From: UBA7985 sp038141425
Lineage (GTDB): Bacteria; Pseudomonadota; Alphaproteobacteria; UBA7985
Direction of reading: 5' to 3'
Assembly (NCBI GenBank): GCA_038141425.1
Contig: JAYQIC010000001.1
Span: 186,001 to 250,000 of the forward strand
Length of the DNA: 64,000 nt
The notes beneath the pieces are model-generated. The model was not told where the DNA came from. It did not search any database and was given only the letters and a program-made list of their open reading frames with translations. Positions 1 through 8,974 of this stretch are shown here, piece by piece. A program made the position numbers and the translations under genes. The stretch's first letter is position 1. Each line of letters opens with the position of its first letter.

Positions 1-500
1 CCGTCGATCGAGGCGGCGCGGATGGCCTCCGGGCCGGAACTGCCCTCGGACTGCGCAAAGATAGAAGCGCCCAGCTCTGGCAGGAAGGCGTCGATAAGCA
101 GCAGGCCCTTGACCCGCTCACCCAGTGTGACCGCCGCTTCGAGCATGGGAAAGGCGCCGAAAGAATGCCCCAGCAGCACGACGTTCTCGGCCTCTGCAGG
201 GATGCCGGCGAGGACGGCCTCGGCGTGGGCCTGCAGGCCTGCATCCGGGTCGTGCCCGGGCCAGGCGGTTACGGCGAGGCTCTGCAGGTGCGCGCCGTGC
301 CCGCGCATGCAGGCGCAGAACGGGTCCCACTGCTGCGGCCGGCTCCAGGCGCCGGGGCTGATTTGCAGATGAAAAGACTGCGGAAAGCCCTCAGCGGCGT
401 CCTGGCCGGATTTGGAACGTGGCGTCGTGTGGACGTGGGTTGGGTCGCCTCTCCCCGCGATGGTTCCGGCGCCTGCCTGTTCTGATGGCCCTCCGGCCAT
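1..500 (-). CDS. Alpha/beta-hydrolase fold protein (3' end beyond window)
   Basis: An open minus-strand frame begins at an ATG whose first base is 500 (AAGGA a few bases upstream) and runs off the left edge without a stop, so about 166 residues are visible. A nucleophile elbow G-H-S-F-G follows a hydrophobic strand (ENVVLLGHSFGAFPMLEAA), typical of serine hydrolases. The next strand reads KGLLLIDAFLPELG. The acid and histidine of the triad would lie beyond the edge. The first ~45 residues are polar and low in complexity, so the real start may be further in. Family known: alpha/beta hydrolases of the esterase type. The substrate cannot be told. It lies in the same direction as fghA/frmA but is separated from them by a simple-sequence stretch. 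Confidence 0.65.
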   Translation of the reverse strand, partial: MAGGPSEQAGAGTIAGRGDPTHVHTTPRSKSGQDAAEGFPQSFHLQISPGAWSRPQQWDPFCACMRGHGAHLQSLAVTAWPGHDPDAGLQAHAEAVLAGIPAEAENVVLLGHSFGAFPMLEAAVTLGERVKGLLLIDAFLPELGASIFAQSEGSSGPEAIRAASID

Positions 501-600
501 GGTCCTTACCCCCGTTACGTCCGCGTTTGTGCAGACTTTGCAGCCTTTGCAGCTTGCCCCGCTTGTACGTCAGTCACGCCATTGGAACCAGAGCGAAGGC

Positions 601-669
601 TGAGCTGGGCTGGAGCTGGGCTGGGCTGGAAATGGAATGGAATGGACTGGGATCGGATCGAATGGGCTG
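601..669. repeat. Low-complexity purine-rich GGGCTGGA/ATGGA tract
   Basis: About 70 bases of imperfect short repeats: GCTGG-type units, then three ATGGA/ATGGAC units, then GATCG units. It sits just downstream of the fghA stop codon (677 on the minus strand) and upstream of the hydrolase start. No gene or clear terminator was recognised in 501-676. This is simple-sequence DNA of unknown role. Confidence 0.6.
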
Positions 670-676
670 AAAGCGG

Positions 677-1524
677 TCAGAGCCGGGCCAGCTCGCGGGC
701 GTGGTGGCGGATGTGATCGTCGAAGAAGGTGCCGACGAAAAAGTACGAATGGTCGTACCCGGCATGACGCCGGATCTCGCCCCGCTGCCCGGAGGCGGCG
801 AAGGCCTGCTCGAGCGCCTCGGTGCGCAGCCCGCTTTCCTGCCATGGGTCGTCCTCGCCCTGATCCACCAGCACCGGGCCGGGAAGGTCTGGCTGCGGTA
901 GAGCAGACTGGCGTCGTGCTCGGCCCACCGGGACTGGTCCGGCCCCAGATAGGCCCCGAAGCAGGTCTGGCCCCAATCCACCTGCATGGGCGCGGCGATG
1001 GGGGCAAAGGCGGAGAGCGACTTGAACAGGCCCGGATGGCGCAGGGCGAGGGTCAGCGCCCCGTGCCCGCCCATGGAGTGCCCGCTGACCCCCAGTCGGT
1101 CGGGGTCGACGGGCAGGTTTTCGCTGACCACGGCGATCAGGTCGCGCGTGATGTACGTCTCCATCTGGAAGTGTGGGGCCCAGGGGCCCTGGGTGGCATC
1201 GACGTAGAAGCCTGCCCCCTGCCCAAGGTCGTAGCGCTCGTCATCGGCGACGCCCTCACCGCGCGGCGAGGTATCGGGGGCGATGAACACCAGCCCGGCT
1301 TCAGCGGCGTAGCGCTGCACGCCGGACTTGATGGTGACGTTATCCTCGGTGCAGGTCAGCCCGGAGAGGAACACCAGCCCGGGCAGGCGCTCGCCCGGCG
1401 CCAGCGTTGCGGCGGCTGGCGGCAGGAACACCGCCACCCGCATCGGGGTACCGGTGGCTGGGCTGTCGTGCTCGAGCGTGATCTGGCGGCCACCGAAGCA
1501 GCCGCATTCGCTGATGATTTTCAT
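677..1524 (-). CDS. fghA: S-formylglutathione hydrolase (frameshifted near 885)
   Basis: Hydrolyses S-formylglutathione to formate and glutathione, the second step of glutathione-dependent formaldehyde removal in the cytoplasm. The start at 1524 gives MKIISECGCFGG. The oxyanion/core segment FLSGLTCTEDN (about residues 53-63) and the nucleophile elbow SGHSMGGHGA (Ser150) are intact. After about residue 213 the frame breaks near 885. The rest continues in another frame with VDQGEDDPW, which carries the acid, and GYDHSYFF, which carries the triad histidine. It ends at 677. The repaired length of about 282 residues matches the family. The gene lies about 100 bp downstream of frmA on the same strand, so they are probably co-transcribed. 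The break is most likely a one-base error in a GC-rich stretch. Confidence 0.9.
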
Positions 1525-1626
1525 CGGGTCGTTTTGCCGTTTCCGGAGTTGGGGCCGAAATTGTTGGCCGGGGTTGTTATCGGGATTTTTGCCGGATTTT
1601 GGGGCTTTTGCCAGTGTGTTGGCAGG

Positions 1627-2739
<1,113 letters not shown>

Positions 2740-2790
2740 GAACGGGCTCCCTGTGTTTGAGGCAATTTTCTCAGGCTGCGATCATGCCCG

Positions 2791-2805
2791 CAGGCCGTTG
2801 GCCTG
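2791..2805. repeat. Short perfect inverted repeat
   Basis: CAGGCC, a three-base loop, then GGCCTG. It is flanked by CCCGC (2787-2791) and GCGGG (2810-2814), which can form an outer helix. It lies just upstream of frmA, so it could be in its leader or an operator. There is no further support. Confidence 0.45.
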
Positions 2806-2830
2806 ACAAGCGGGAGCAAGCCTTCTTTGC

Positions 2831-2858
2831 GCTCAAAACGCTTGGCTGTGAGCGCGTT
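2831..2858. repeat. 28-nt structured repeat, copy 1
   Basis: First of three 28-base units (2831-2858, 2869-2896, 3129-3156). It differs from copy 2 by one base (position 14). Within the unit, bases 1-5 (GCTCA) pair with 19-23 (TGAGC) and bases 7-11 (AACGC) pair with 24-28 (GCGTT). Confidence 0.6.
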
Positions 2859-2864
2859 TTCCCT

Positions 2865-2973
2865 TTGTGCTCAAAACGCTTCGCTGTGAGCGCGTTGGAG
2901 TTTTTCGATGCTGAAACATGGTTGCGCCGACCTTGTCTCGACCGCTTCGCGGTCTTCGCCAAGGCGTCGCGCA
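2865..2973. repeat. Extended intergenic repeat, copy A
   Basis: About 110 bases made of the 28-nt unit copy 2 (2869-2896), a spacer with TTCGATGC and CATGGTT, the block CTTGTCTCGACC, the perfect hairpin at 2940-2954 (GACCG / CGGTC arms) and the block GCGTCGCGCA. Copy B (3123-3233) has the same parts in the same order with many substitutions, so the two are old relatives. The same-strand hairpin block recurs alone at 3315-3357. Confidence 0.65.
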
Positions 2974-2990
2974 GTTCTTTCAATCAAGGC

Positions 2991-3016
2991 AGAAGGTCAG
3001 AGTGATCTGACCTTCT
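2991..3016. repeat. Perfect 10-bp inverted repeat
   Basis: AGAAGGTCAG, loop AGTGAT, then CTGACCTTCT. No T run follows on either strand, so it is not a canonical intrinsic terminator. It lies between repeat copies A and B. It may be a transcription-factor site or an RNA hairpin; the role is unknown. Confidence 0.6.
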
Positions 3017-3064
3017 GACCGACTGGCGAAGTCCGGGGTGTGGCGTGGTCAGGGCTGCGGAGCA

Positions 3065-3082
3065 CCGCTGCTTTAGCAGCGG
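3065..3082. repeat. Perfect 8-bp inverted repeat
   Basis: CCGCTGCT, TT, AGCAGCGG: a compact hairpin-forming sequence without an adjoining T tract. It lies in the gene-free region between the two long repeat copies. Confidence 0.55.
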
Positions 3083-3122
3083 CTTGGCCTTGACGGCGCC
3101 GAGGGGCAGCGCCCCTTCTCAC

Positions 3123-3233
3123 TTGTGCGCTCAACACGCCGCGCTTTGAGCGCGTGGAAGTCCTTCGATGCAGCATGGTTATCGCCGACTTGTCCTCGAC
3201 CGCGCCTCGCGCGGCGGGGCCAAGCGTCGCGCA
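3123..3233. repeat. Extended intergenic repeat, copy B
   Basis: Diverged copy of 2865-2973. Its 28-nt unit (3129-3156) keeps both helices. At unit positions 7 and 28 the A-T pair of copies 1-2 is replaced by C-G, a compensatory double change. The downstream hairpin (3200-3214) has arms CCGCGC/GCGCGG around CTC, which differ from copy A but can still pair. Shared flanks include TTCGATGC, CATGGTT, CTTGTC and GCGTCGCGCA. Confidence 0.65.
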
Positions 3234-3314
3234 CGAACCCTAAATGACACGCAAAGTCCTTCGGCAGGCTTAGGATAAAGTCCGCGTGTTGAGTGTCAAC
3301 GGAGAAGTTGCGCG

Positions 3315-3357
3315 CTTGTCTCGACCGCTTCGCGGTCTTCGCCAAGGCCACGCGCAT
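3315..3357. repeat. Partial intergenic repeat, copy C
   Basis: Carries only the right half of the repeat: CTTGTCTCGACC, the hairpin at 3323-3337 identical to that of copy A, TTCGCCAAGGC and a CACGCGCA end. It lies just before the mce terminator. Confidence 0.6.
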
Positions 3358-3370
3358 TTTCACAGAAAAT

Positions 3371-3403
3371 GAAAAGACGTCAGGCCGCGTGCAACGCGGC
3401 CTG
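3371..3403 (-). terminator. Intrinsic terminator of the nuo-birA-coaX-rnj-mce run
   Basis: Perfect 9-bp arms CAGGCCGCG / CGCGGCCTG around a 5-base loop at 3381-3403. On the minus strand the hairpin is followed by ACGTCTTTTCATTTTC. It lies about 95 bases past the mce stop codon, the right place to end the long minus-strand transcript. Confidence 0.75.
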
Positions 3404-3497
3404 TCCGTTTAACTGCGCGGGGAGATTTGTAAGCCGCGAAGCGGCGTCAAATCGAGCCCGCAACCATCAACCTTCCAGCACAGGGGACGAAGCGGCG

Positions 3498-3902
3498 TCA
3501 CACCTGCTCCAGCTCGATCAGCGTCCCGAAGAAATCCTTCGGATGCAAAAACAAAACCGGCTTGCCGTGTGCGCCGATTTTGGGTTCACCGTCACCAAGC
3601 ACCCGGGCCCCCGCTGCCAGCAGCCGGTCTCGGGCTGCACCAATGTCATCGACCTCGTAACAAAGGTGATGCATGCCACCCGCCGGGTTTTTCTCGAGGA
3701 ACCGGGCGATCGGGCTATCCTCGCCCAGCGGCTCCAGCAGCTCGATCTTGGTATTCGGCAGGGCAACGAAAACCACGGTCACGCCGTGCTCGGGCAGTGA
3801 TTGCGGAGCGGAAACCTCAGCGCCCAGCGTCTCGGCATAGACACTGGCGGCCGCCGCCAGATCGGGCACCGCAATGGCCACGTGATTGAGCCGTCCCAGC
3901 AT
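3498..3902 (-). CDS. mce: Methylmalonyl-CoA epimerase
   Basis: Interconverts the (R) and (S) forms of methylmalonyl-CoA on the propionyl-CoA to succinyl-CoA route. The 134 residues match the normal size of this small vicinal-oxygen-chelate enzyme. Metal-ligand regions visible are LNHVAIAVPDL at the N-terminus, GGMHHLCYEVDDI in the middle and GTLIELEQV at the C-terminus. It is the last gene of the nuoG-to-mce run, with rnj 76 bp upstream and an intrinsic terminator downstream. In many alphaproteobacteria mce follows rnj, which supports the call. No mutase genes lie in this window. Confidence 0.93.
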   Translation of the reverse strand: MLGRLNHVAIAVPDLAAAASVYAETLGAEVSAPQSLPEHGVTVVFVALPNTKIELLEPLGEDSPIARFLEKNPAGGMHHLCYEVDDIGAARDRLLAAGARVLGDGEPKIGAHGKPVLFLHPKDFFGTLIELEQV

Positions 3903-3978
3903 GCTTTCCTGCCTCCCCTATCGGTCGCCGATGCGCCAGACAATTGCCCAACGGCGCCAGTCAGCGCCGACCATCGCC

Positions 3979-5655
3979 TCAGACCCGCAGCACCGAAACC
4001 GTGACCAATGGCCGCTTGCCGATGTTATCCTTACAGAATTTCCGCAGCGCTTTGAACACCACCGCTTCAATGGCGTCGTCCGACTGCCGGTCCGACCGGC
4101 TCATGCGGTCGACCGCATCCCAGGCCCAGTCCGCCGCCTCGTCCTCGATCTCGTCCTCCTCGGGGGCTTCGAACACACCCTGCGAGGACATGACCGGATC
4201 GGCCACGAGGTTTCCACGGGCGTTGACCGCCACGGCGACGTTGATCGTGCCATTGTGCATCATCCGCTTGCGCAGGCGCATGACCTCGCTCTCCAGCGGG
4301 ATCAACCGGCTGCCGTCCAGCCCGAACACGTCCAACTCTAGCCGTTGCACGATCTCAGCCTCCTGGCCAGCGCGCAGCCGGATGACGTCGCCGTCGCCGG
4401 GGGCCAGCGCCTGCCCGACCTGGCAGGTCAGGGCCAGCTTGGCGTTGGCCAGCTGGTGGCGTGCCTCGCCGTGAACCGCAAGCGCGACCTTCGGCTGGGT
4501 CCACTGATACATCTGCATCAGTTCGTCGCGCTGCGGGTGACCGGTGACGTGGACGTTCAGGCCGTCTTCACCATCAGCGAGCACGTTCACGCCCAGCGCC
4601 GCCAGCTGGTTGCGCACGCGGTTGATGTCGACTTCGTTGCCGGGGATCTCCCGGCTCGAATAGATCACCGTGTCGCCGGCATCGAGAAAGGCGTCGTGAT
4701 GCTCATTCCGCGCCAGCTTGGACAGGGCGGCCCGCGGCTCACCTTGCGTGCCCGTCACCAGCATCAGCACCTCTTCCCGCGGCAGCCGGCCGATGGCGTC
4801 CTCGCCGACCACGTCGGGGAAGGACTGCAGATAGCCGTTTTCCTTGGAAACCTCGTAGAGACGGTGCAGCGAGCGCCCCACCAGCGCCAGCCGCCGGCCA
4901 GTGGCCTGCGCCACCCGCGCGACCGTGCTCACCCGCGCCACGTTGGTGGCAAAGCAGGTAACGGCAACCCGGCCAGTGGCCTTCTCCACCAGATCGAGCA
5001 GGCCGGGGTAGACCTCGGCCTCCGACCCGCTGTGGCCCTCCTCCAGCGCATTGGTTGAATCACAGACCAGCGCCAGCACGCCCTCCCGGCCCAGTTCGGC
5101 CAGCCGGTCGCTGTCGATCATCCGGCCCAGCTGCGGATCGTGGTCGATCTTCCAGTCGCCGGTGTGGATCACCCGACCCGCCGGGGTGGTGATGGACAGG
5201 GCGCAGGCCTCCGGGATCGAGTGGGTCACAGACACAAACTCGACGTTGAAAACGCCGATATCCGCGCTCTCGCCCTGGGGCACGCGGTGTAGCGCCATTT
5301 CGCGACCGCCGTAACTGTCGACCTTGCGCTCGATCATCGAAGCGGCGAAGGGCGTGGCGTAGACCGGGCAATCGAGCTCCTCGATCAGATGCGGTATCGC
5401 GCCAATATGGTCTTCGTGGGCGTGGGTGATGGCGAGGCCGATGATCTTGCCGCCACCGTCCAGCAGCGGGCCGATATCGGCGACGAGCACGTCCATGCCC
5501 GGTGTGCTGAGGTCGCCAAAGGCCACCCCGCAATCCACGATCAGCCACTGATTGTTGTGCCCGTAGGCGTAAAGGTTCATGCCAATTTCACCGCAGCCAC
5601 CCAGGGCTACGAACAGAATTTCATCTTTGGCAGGTTTTGTCAGGCGCGCAGCCAT
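3979..5655 (-). CDS. rnj: Ribonuclease J
   Basis: Metallo-beta-lactamase/beta-CASP ribonuclease with 5'-3' exo- and endonuclease activity, acting in mRNA decay and rRNA maturation in the cytoplasm. The 558 residues match the family. The zinc motif THAHEDHIG lies at residues 77-85, and a further metal-site motif GHPQRDELMQM lies in the C-terminal half. The start at 5655 was chosen over an in-frame upstream ATG at 5718 because GAAGGAG sits six bases before it and the conserved N-terminus LFVALGGCGEIGMN follows closely. It lies between coaX and mce, the usual alphaproteobacterial order. Confidence 0.95.
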   Translation of the reverse strand: MAARLTKPAKDEILFVALGGCGEIGMNLYAYGHNNQWLIVDCGVAFGDLSTPGMDVLVADIGPLLDGGGKIIGLAITHAHEDHIGAIPHLIEELDCPVYATPFAASMIERKVDSYGGREMALHRVPQGESADIGVFNVEFVSVTHSIPEACALSITTPAGRVIHTGDWKIDHDPQLGRMIDSDRLAELGREGVLALVCDSTNALEEGHSGSEAEVYPGLLDLVEKATGRVAVTCFATNVARVSTVARVAQATGRRLALVGRSLHRLYEVSKENGYLQSFPDVVGEDAIGRLPREEVLMLVTGTQGEPRAALSKLARNEHHDAFLDAGDTVIYSSREIPGNEVDINRVRNQLAALGVNVLADGEDGLNVHVTGHPQRDELMQMYQWTQPKVALAVHGEARHQLANAKLALTCQVGQALAPGDGDVIRLRAGQEAEIVQRLELDVFGLDGSRLIPLESEVMRLRKRMMHNGTINVAVAVNARGNLVADPVMSSQGVFEAPEEDEIEDEAADWAWDAVDRMSRSDRQSDDAIEAVVFKALRKFCKDNIGKRPLVTVSVLRV

Positions 5656-5764
5656 AGGTCTCCTTCGGCGCCGCTGGTGTCTGCGGTGCCATGTTGCTGG
5701 AGCCCGGCAATCGCGCAATGGGGCGCGCGGTCCGGGCGATCTTCATTGTGACGCGATAAATTCT

Positions 5765-6550
5765 CTAGGCCTGCGTCTTAGCCCAATCCGAGTACAGCGC
5801 CGCCAATCCCTTGACGGTAAAATCCGGGTCGATGTGGTCGAACACATCGGTGCCGTCGGCAAACAGGACGGCCAGTCCGCCCGTCGCCACCACGGGCGCG
5901 CTGGGCATATCTAATTCCTTGCGTAGGCGCTCGATCAGGCCCTCGATCATGCCGACGTAGCCCCAGAACAGGCCCGACTGCATGCAGGCGACCGTGTCCC
6001 GGCCGAGCACCTGGCCCGGCCGCTGGATGTCGATCCGCGGGAGCCCCGCCGCTGCCTGATACAGGGCTTCGGCCGAAAGATTAACCCCCGGTGCGATCAC
6101 ACCTCCAATGTAAGCACCGTCTGCACCGACCACGTCCAGCGTGGTTGCCGTGCCGAAATCGACCACGATCGCCGGTCCCTGCCCCAGCACCGACTGCACC
6201 GCGCGGGTGTTGACCAGCCGGTCAGCACCGACGTGGTCGGGCCGGTCGACGCGGATGTCGAAGTTCAGCGGCACGGCCGGTTCGCCCACCACCAGCGGTG
6301 CGGTACCGAAGTAGACCTCCGCCAGCTGGCGCAGACCGAACAGCGCCGCCGGGCGCACCGAGGAGATAATCACCGCCTCGACGTGCTCGGGCTTGTAACC
6401 ACCCTGATCCATCAGCGCGCGCAGCCAGACCCCGTCTTCGTCGGCCGTCCGGCGGTCGTCAGCCGTCCGCCGCCAGGAGCGCAGCGGCGTTTCCCCGTCC
6501 ATGAGGGTGAAGACGACGTTGGTGTTTCCTGAATCGATGGCAAGCAACAT
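5765..6550 (-). CDS. coaX: Type III pantothenate kinase
   Basis: Phosphorylates pantothenate in the first committed step of CoA synthesis. The frame shows the acetate/sugar-kinase-like fold signatures MLLAIDSGNTNVVF at the start, DHVGADRLVNTRAV in the pantothenate region and VVDFGTATTLDVV for phosphate binding, with VVATGGLA near the end. The family start at 6550 is preferred. An in-frame ATG at 6574 (AGGG upstream) would add eight residues. The 261-residue length is normal. It lies between birA and rnj on the same strand. Confidence 0.93.
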   Translation of the reverse strand: MLLAIDSGNTNVVFTLMDGETPLRSWRRTADDRRTADEDGVWLRALMDQGGYKPEHVEAVIISSVRPAALFGLRQLAEVYFGTAPLVVGEPAVPLNFDIRVDRPDHVGADRLVNTRAVQSVLGQGPAIVVDFGTATTLDVVGADGAYIGGVIAPGVNLSAEALYQAAAGLPRIDIQRPGQVLGRDTVACMQSGLFWGYVGMIEGLIERLRKELDMPSAPVVATGGLAVLFADGTDVFDHIDPDFTVKGLAALYSDWAKTQA

Positions 6551-6658
6551 GGCCTTATCCAACTTCTGTGTCATCAACGCCCTAATTCTGCCCTCGGGCG
6601 CACTGGCTCTGCCTCTGGGCACGCTGGCGTGGGTGCGGGTGCGGTCGTCGCAAAGGGC

Positions 6659-7525
6659 TCAAGCACGGGTTCGGTCTCCGTCATGACCGCCGCCGCTGTC
6701 GTTTCTGTCGCCGAGCAGTCCGACGTCACCGGCAACGATCGGCTCGATCGTCCCATCCGGATGCCGCAGCCGCAGCGCGCCAGTCTGCACATCGAGGCCG
6801 ATGAACACCCCGGTCTTGCGCTGGCCGGGGTCGAGCCGGACGGCGATGGTCTCGTTCAGATACATGGCCTTGGCCTGCCAGTCGCGGAACAGGGACGTAC
6901 GCGGCGCCTGCATACGGTCAAACCGGGTGATTGTCGAATCCCAGGCCTCGATCAGCCCGAGGATCACCGGCTTCTCCGGACCACCATACCCCAGCTTGCG
7001 CAGGTTTTCAGCGCGGTAGGCCGCGCCCTCAAGCTGCGGCGCATGGGCCAGATTGACCCCCATGCCCAGCACCAGCGCAGGCACCCCCTGCGGCGTGGCT
7101 GCTGTCTCCAGCAGCAGGCCGCCGATTTTTGCCCCACGGACGAAGACATCGTTGGGCCATTTCAGCCCCACCTCGGCGTCGTTGAAGCCGCAGACGTCGA
7201 CCAGCACCCGCGCGAGTGCCAGCCCGGCGGCGTAACTGAGCGCGAACCAGTCGGCCTGCGGTGCGGCGGGAAAATGCACGAAGCTGACGGCGAGATTGCC
7301 ACGGTTGGTGCTCCAGCTGCCAGCACCTCGCCCCCGGCCGCGCCCGGCGGTCTGCTCGCCCGCCATGATCAGCGTCGGGGTGGTGATTTCTCCGGCACGG
7401 AGCAGGGTCAGGGCCTCGTCACTGGTCGATCCCAGACTGTCATAAAACCGCCCCTGCCAGCGCGCTGGCAGGTCGGCCTGAGACAGGTCGAAGAGGCTGT
7501 CAGCGGTGGTCCGGTCCCCGGTCAG
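6659..7525 (-). CDS. birA: Biotin--[acetyl-CoA-carboxylase] ligase (start uncertain)
   Basis: Adenylates biotin and transfers it to carboxyl-carrier proteins. Core motifs are present: DSLGSTSDEA, GEQTAGRGRGRG (biotinyl-AMP loop), GLKWPNDVFV, KIGGLLLE and VLGMGVNLAHAP. There is no N-terminal DNA-binding domain, as is usual in alphaproteobacteria. No ATG, GTG or TTG is in frame near the right place. The best position is a CTG at 7525 that overlaps the nuoN stop (CTGA), giving 288 residues; a changed base or a small indel is an alternative. The downstream coaX gap is about 110 bp. Confidence 0.88.
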   Translation of the reverse strand: MTGDRTTADSLFDLSQADLPARWQGRFYDSLGSTSDEALTLLRAGEITTPTLIMAGEQTAGRGRGRGAGSWSTNRGNLAVSFVHFPAAPQADWFALSYAAGLALARVLVDVCGFNDAEVGLKWPNDVFVRGAKIGGLLLETAATPQGVPALVLGMGVNLAHAPQLEGAAYRAENLRKLGYGGPEKPVILGLIEAWDSTITRFDRMQAPRTSLFRDWQAKAMYLNETIAVRLDPGQRKTGVFIGLDVQTGALRLRHPDGTIEPIVAGDVGLLGDRNDSGGGHDGDRTRA

Positions 7526-8952
7526 GCGAAGACGCCCGCCGCCGTGTTGGCCCAGCCGACGACAAACGACACCACCACGATGAACAGCAGCACGGACAGC
7601 GCCGAAAGCCCGTAGACCGCGCGCAGGGTAAAGCCGGCGTCGTCGAAGGTTCCTTCCTCCGGCAGATCGTCGAAGAAGGCCACCTTGATGATGCGGATGT
7701 AGTAGAAGGCTGAAATCACCGAGGTCAGCAGGCCGATCACCGCCAGCCACCAGAAGCCGGCCTCGACCGCAGCCGTGAACACGAGGAACTTGCCGAAGAA
7801 GCCCGCCAGCGGCGGAATCCCGGCCATCGAAAAGAAGATCACCAGCAGCGCCAGTGCCATCGGCAGCCGCTCGCGCGACAGGCCCGCGAGATCGCTGATC
7901 GCCTCCACCGGCTCACCGCCGCGCTTCATGGACAGGATCAGGGCAAAGGCACCAAGGTTCATGATGACGTAGGTGGCCAGATACACCAGACACCCGGCAA
8001 CCCCGGCCTGGCTCCCGGCGGCGACGCCGACCAGCGCAAAGCCCATGTGCCCGATCGAGGAGTAGGCCATCAGCCGCTTGATGTTGGTCTGCCAGATCGC
8101 AGCCAGCGAGCCCCAGACCATCGACACCACGGCAAGCAGGATCACAATCTGCCGCCAGCTGTCGGCGATATCGGCGAAGGGCTCCAGCATCACCCGGATC
8201 ACCAGCGCGAAGGCCCCCATTTTCGAGGCCGTCGCGAGGAAGGCCGTAACCGGGGTCGGCGCGCCCTGGTAGACGTCAGGGGTCCACATATGGAAGGGCG
8301 CGGCAGAAATCTTGAACGCCAGCCCGGCCATGAGGAACACCAGCCCGATGATCAGACCGAAGGACGGCTCACCGGCGATACCGGCAGCCACAGCCTCGAA
8401 GCTGGTGCCGCCTGCGTAGCCGTAGACCAGCGACATGCCGTAGAGCAGGATGCCCGAGGACAGCGCGCCGAGCACGAAGTACTTCAACCCGGCCTCAGAC
8501 GCGCGCAGGTTATCCCGGCGCAAAGCCGCGAGCACGTAAGCCGACAACGACGAAAGCTCGATCCCCAGATAAACGGTCATCAGGTCCTGCGAGGACACCA
8601 TGACCGACAGGCCCGTGGCCGCGTAGACCATCAACACCGGCATTTCGAAGCGGCGGAAGGTTTCGGCGCTGAAGGTCAGCGCCATCAGCGTCGCCACGCC
8701 CGAACCGGCGAAAATCACCACCTTGCTGAAACGGGCAAAGGCGTCGTTGACGAACAGGCTGTTGAAGCCATTCCCGGTCGGCGCGACGATGGCCAGCGCG
8801 GCGGCGGCAAACATCAGCAGCGCGGCCGCGACGGTGATCACACCGAAGTCGCGGTTGCCGCGAAAGGCACCCCAGAGCAGCAGCACCATGCCCATGACGG
8901 CGAGCAGCAGCTCGGGCAGGATCACCGCAAGGTCAGCAGAAAACGCACTCAT
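7522..8952 (-). CDS. nuoN: NADH-quinone oxidoreductase subunit N
   Basis: Antiporter-like, proton-translocating subunit of the complex I membrane arm. The 476 residues are almost wholly hydrophobic helices. Characteristic segments are IELSSLSAYVLAAL with its key membrane glutamate, FKISAAPFHMWTPDVYQGAP with the conserved lysine and histidine, and IKRLMAYSSIGHMGFALVG. It is the last nuo gene, 22 bp downstream of nuoM. Its stop overlaps the probable birA start. The frame is intact. Confidence 0.97.
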   Translation of the reverse strand: MSAFSADLAVILPELLLAVMGMVLLLWGAFRGNRDFGVITVAAALLMFAAAALAIVAPTGNGFNSLFVNDAFARFSKVVIFAGSGVATLMALTFSAETFRRFEMPVLMVYAATGLSVMVSSQDLMTVYLGIELSSLSAYVLAALRRDNLRASEAGLKYFVLGALSSGILLYGMSLVYGYAGGTSFEAVAAGIAGEPSFGLIIGLVFLMAGLAFKISAAPFHMWTPDVYQGAPTPVTAFLATASKMGAFALVIRVMLEPFADIADSWRQIVILLAVVSMVWGSLAAIWQTNIKRLMAYSSIGHMGFALVGVAAGSQAGVAGCLVYLATYVIMNLGAFALILSMKRGGEPVEAISDLAGLSRERLPMALALLVIFFSMAGIPPLAGFFGKFLVFTAAVEAGFWWLAVIGLLTSVISAFYYIRIIKVAFFDDLPEEGTFDDAGFTLRAVYGLSALSVLLFIVVVSFVVGWANTAAGVFA

Positions 8953-8974
8953 GGTTCAGACTCCGTTCCGAGGC

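Larger units (their letters stand above)
2740..3497. other. Gene-free region packed with inverted repeats
   Basis: No credible gene is present in about 760 bases. The region lies between the frmA start and the mce stop and contains about ten short inverted repeats, including 2791-2805, 2940-2954, 2991-3016 (perfect 10-bp arms, 6-base loop), 3065-3082 (perfect 8-bp arms), 3200-3214, 3323-3337 and the mce terminator at 3381-3403. Two ~110-base related copies and one short copy of a repeat are embedded in it (listed separately). It also carries the widespread bacterial dispersed motif TCCTTCGGCAGGCTTAGGAT near 3256-3275. Short frames here are shadows of the repeats. Confidence 0.7.

Noticed and set aside
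2831..3156. Possible CRISPR array
   Set aside because: Only three 28-base units with unequal spacing (10 and 232 bases) and no Cas genes.
2771..3363. Two minus-strand frames starting with DALAKTAKRSRQ-like sequence
   Set aside because: They are translations of the intergenic repeat and its hairpins, have no start signals and differ only as the repeat copies differ.
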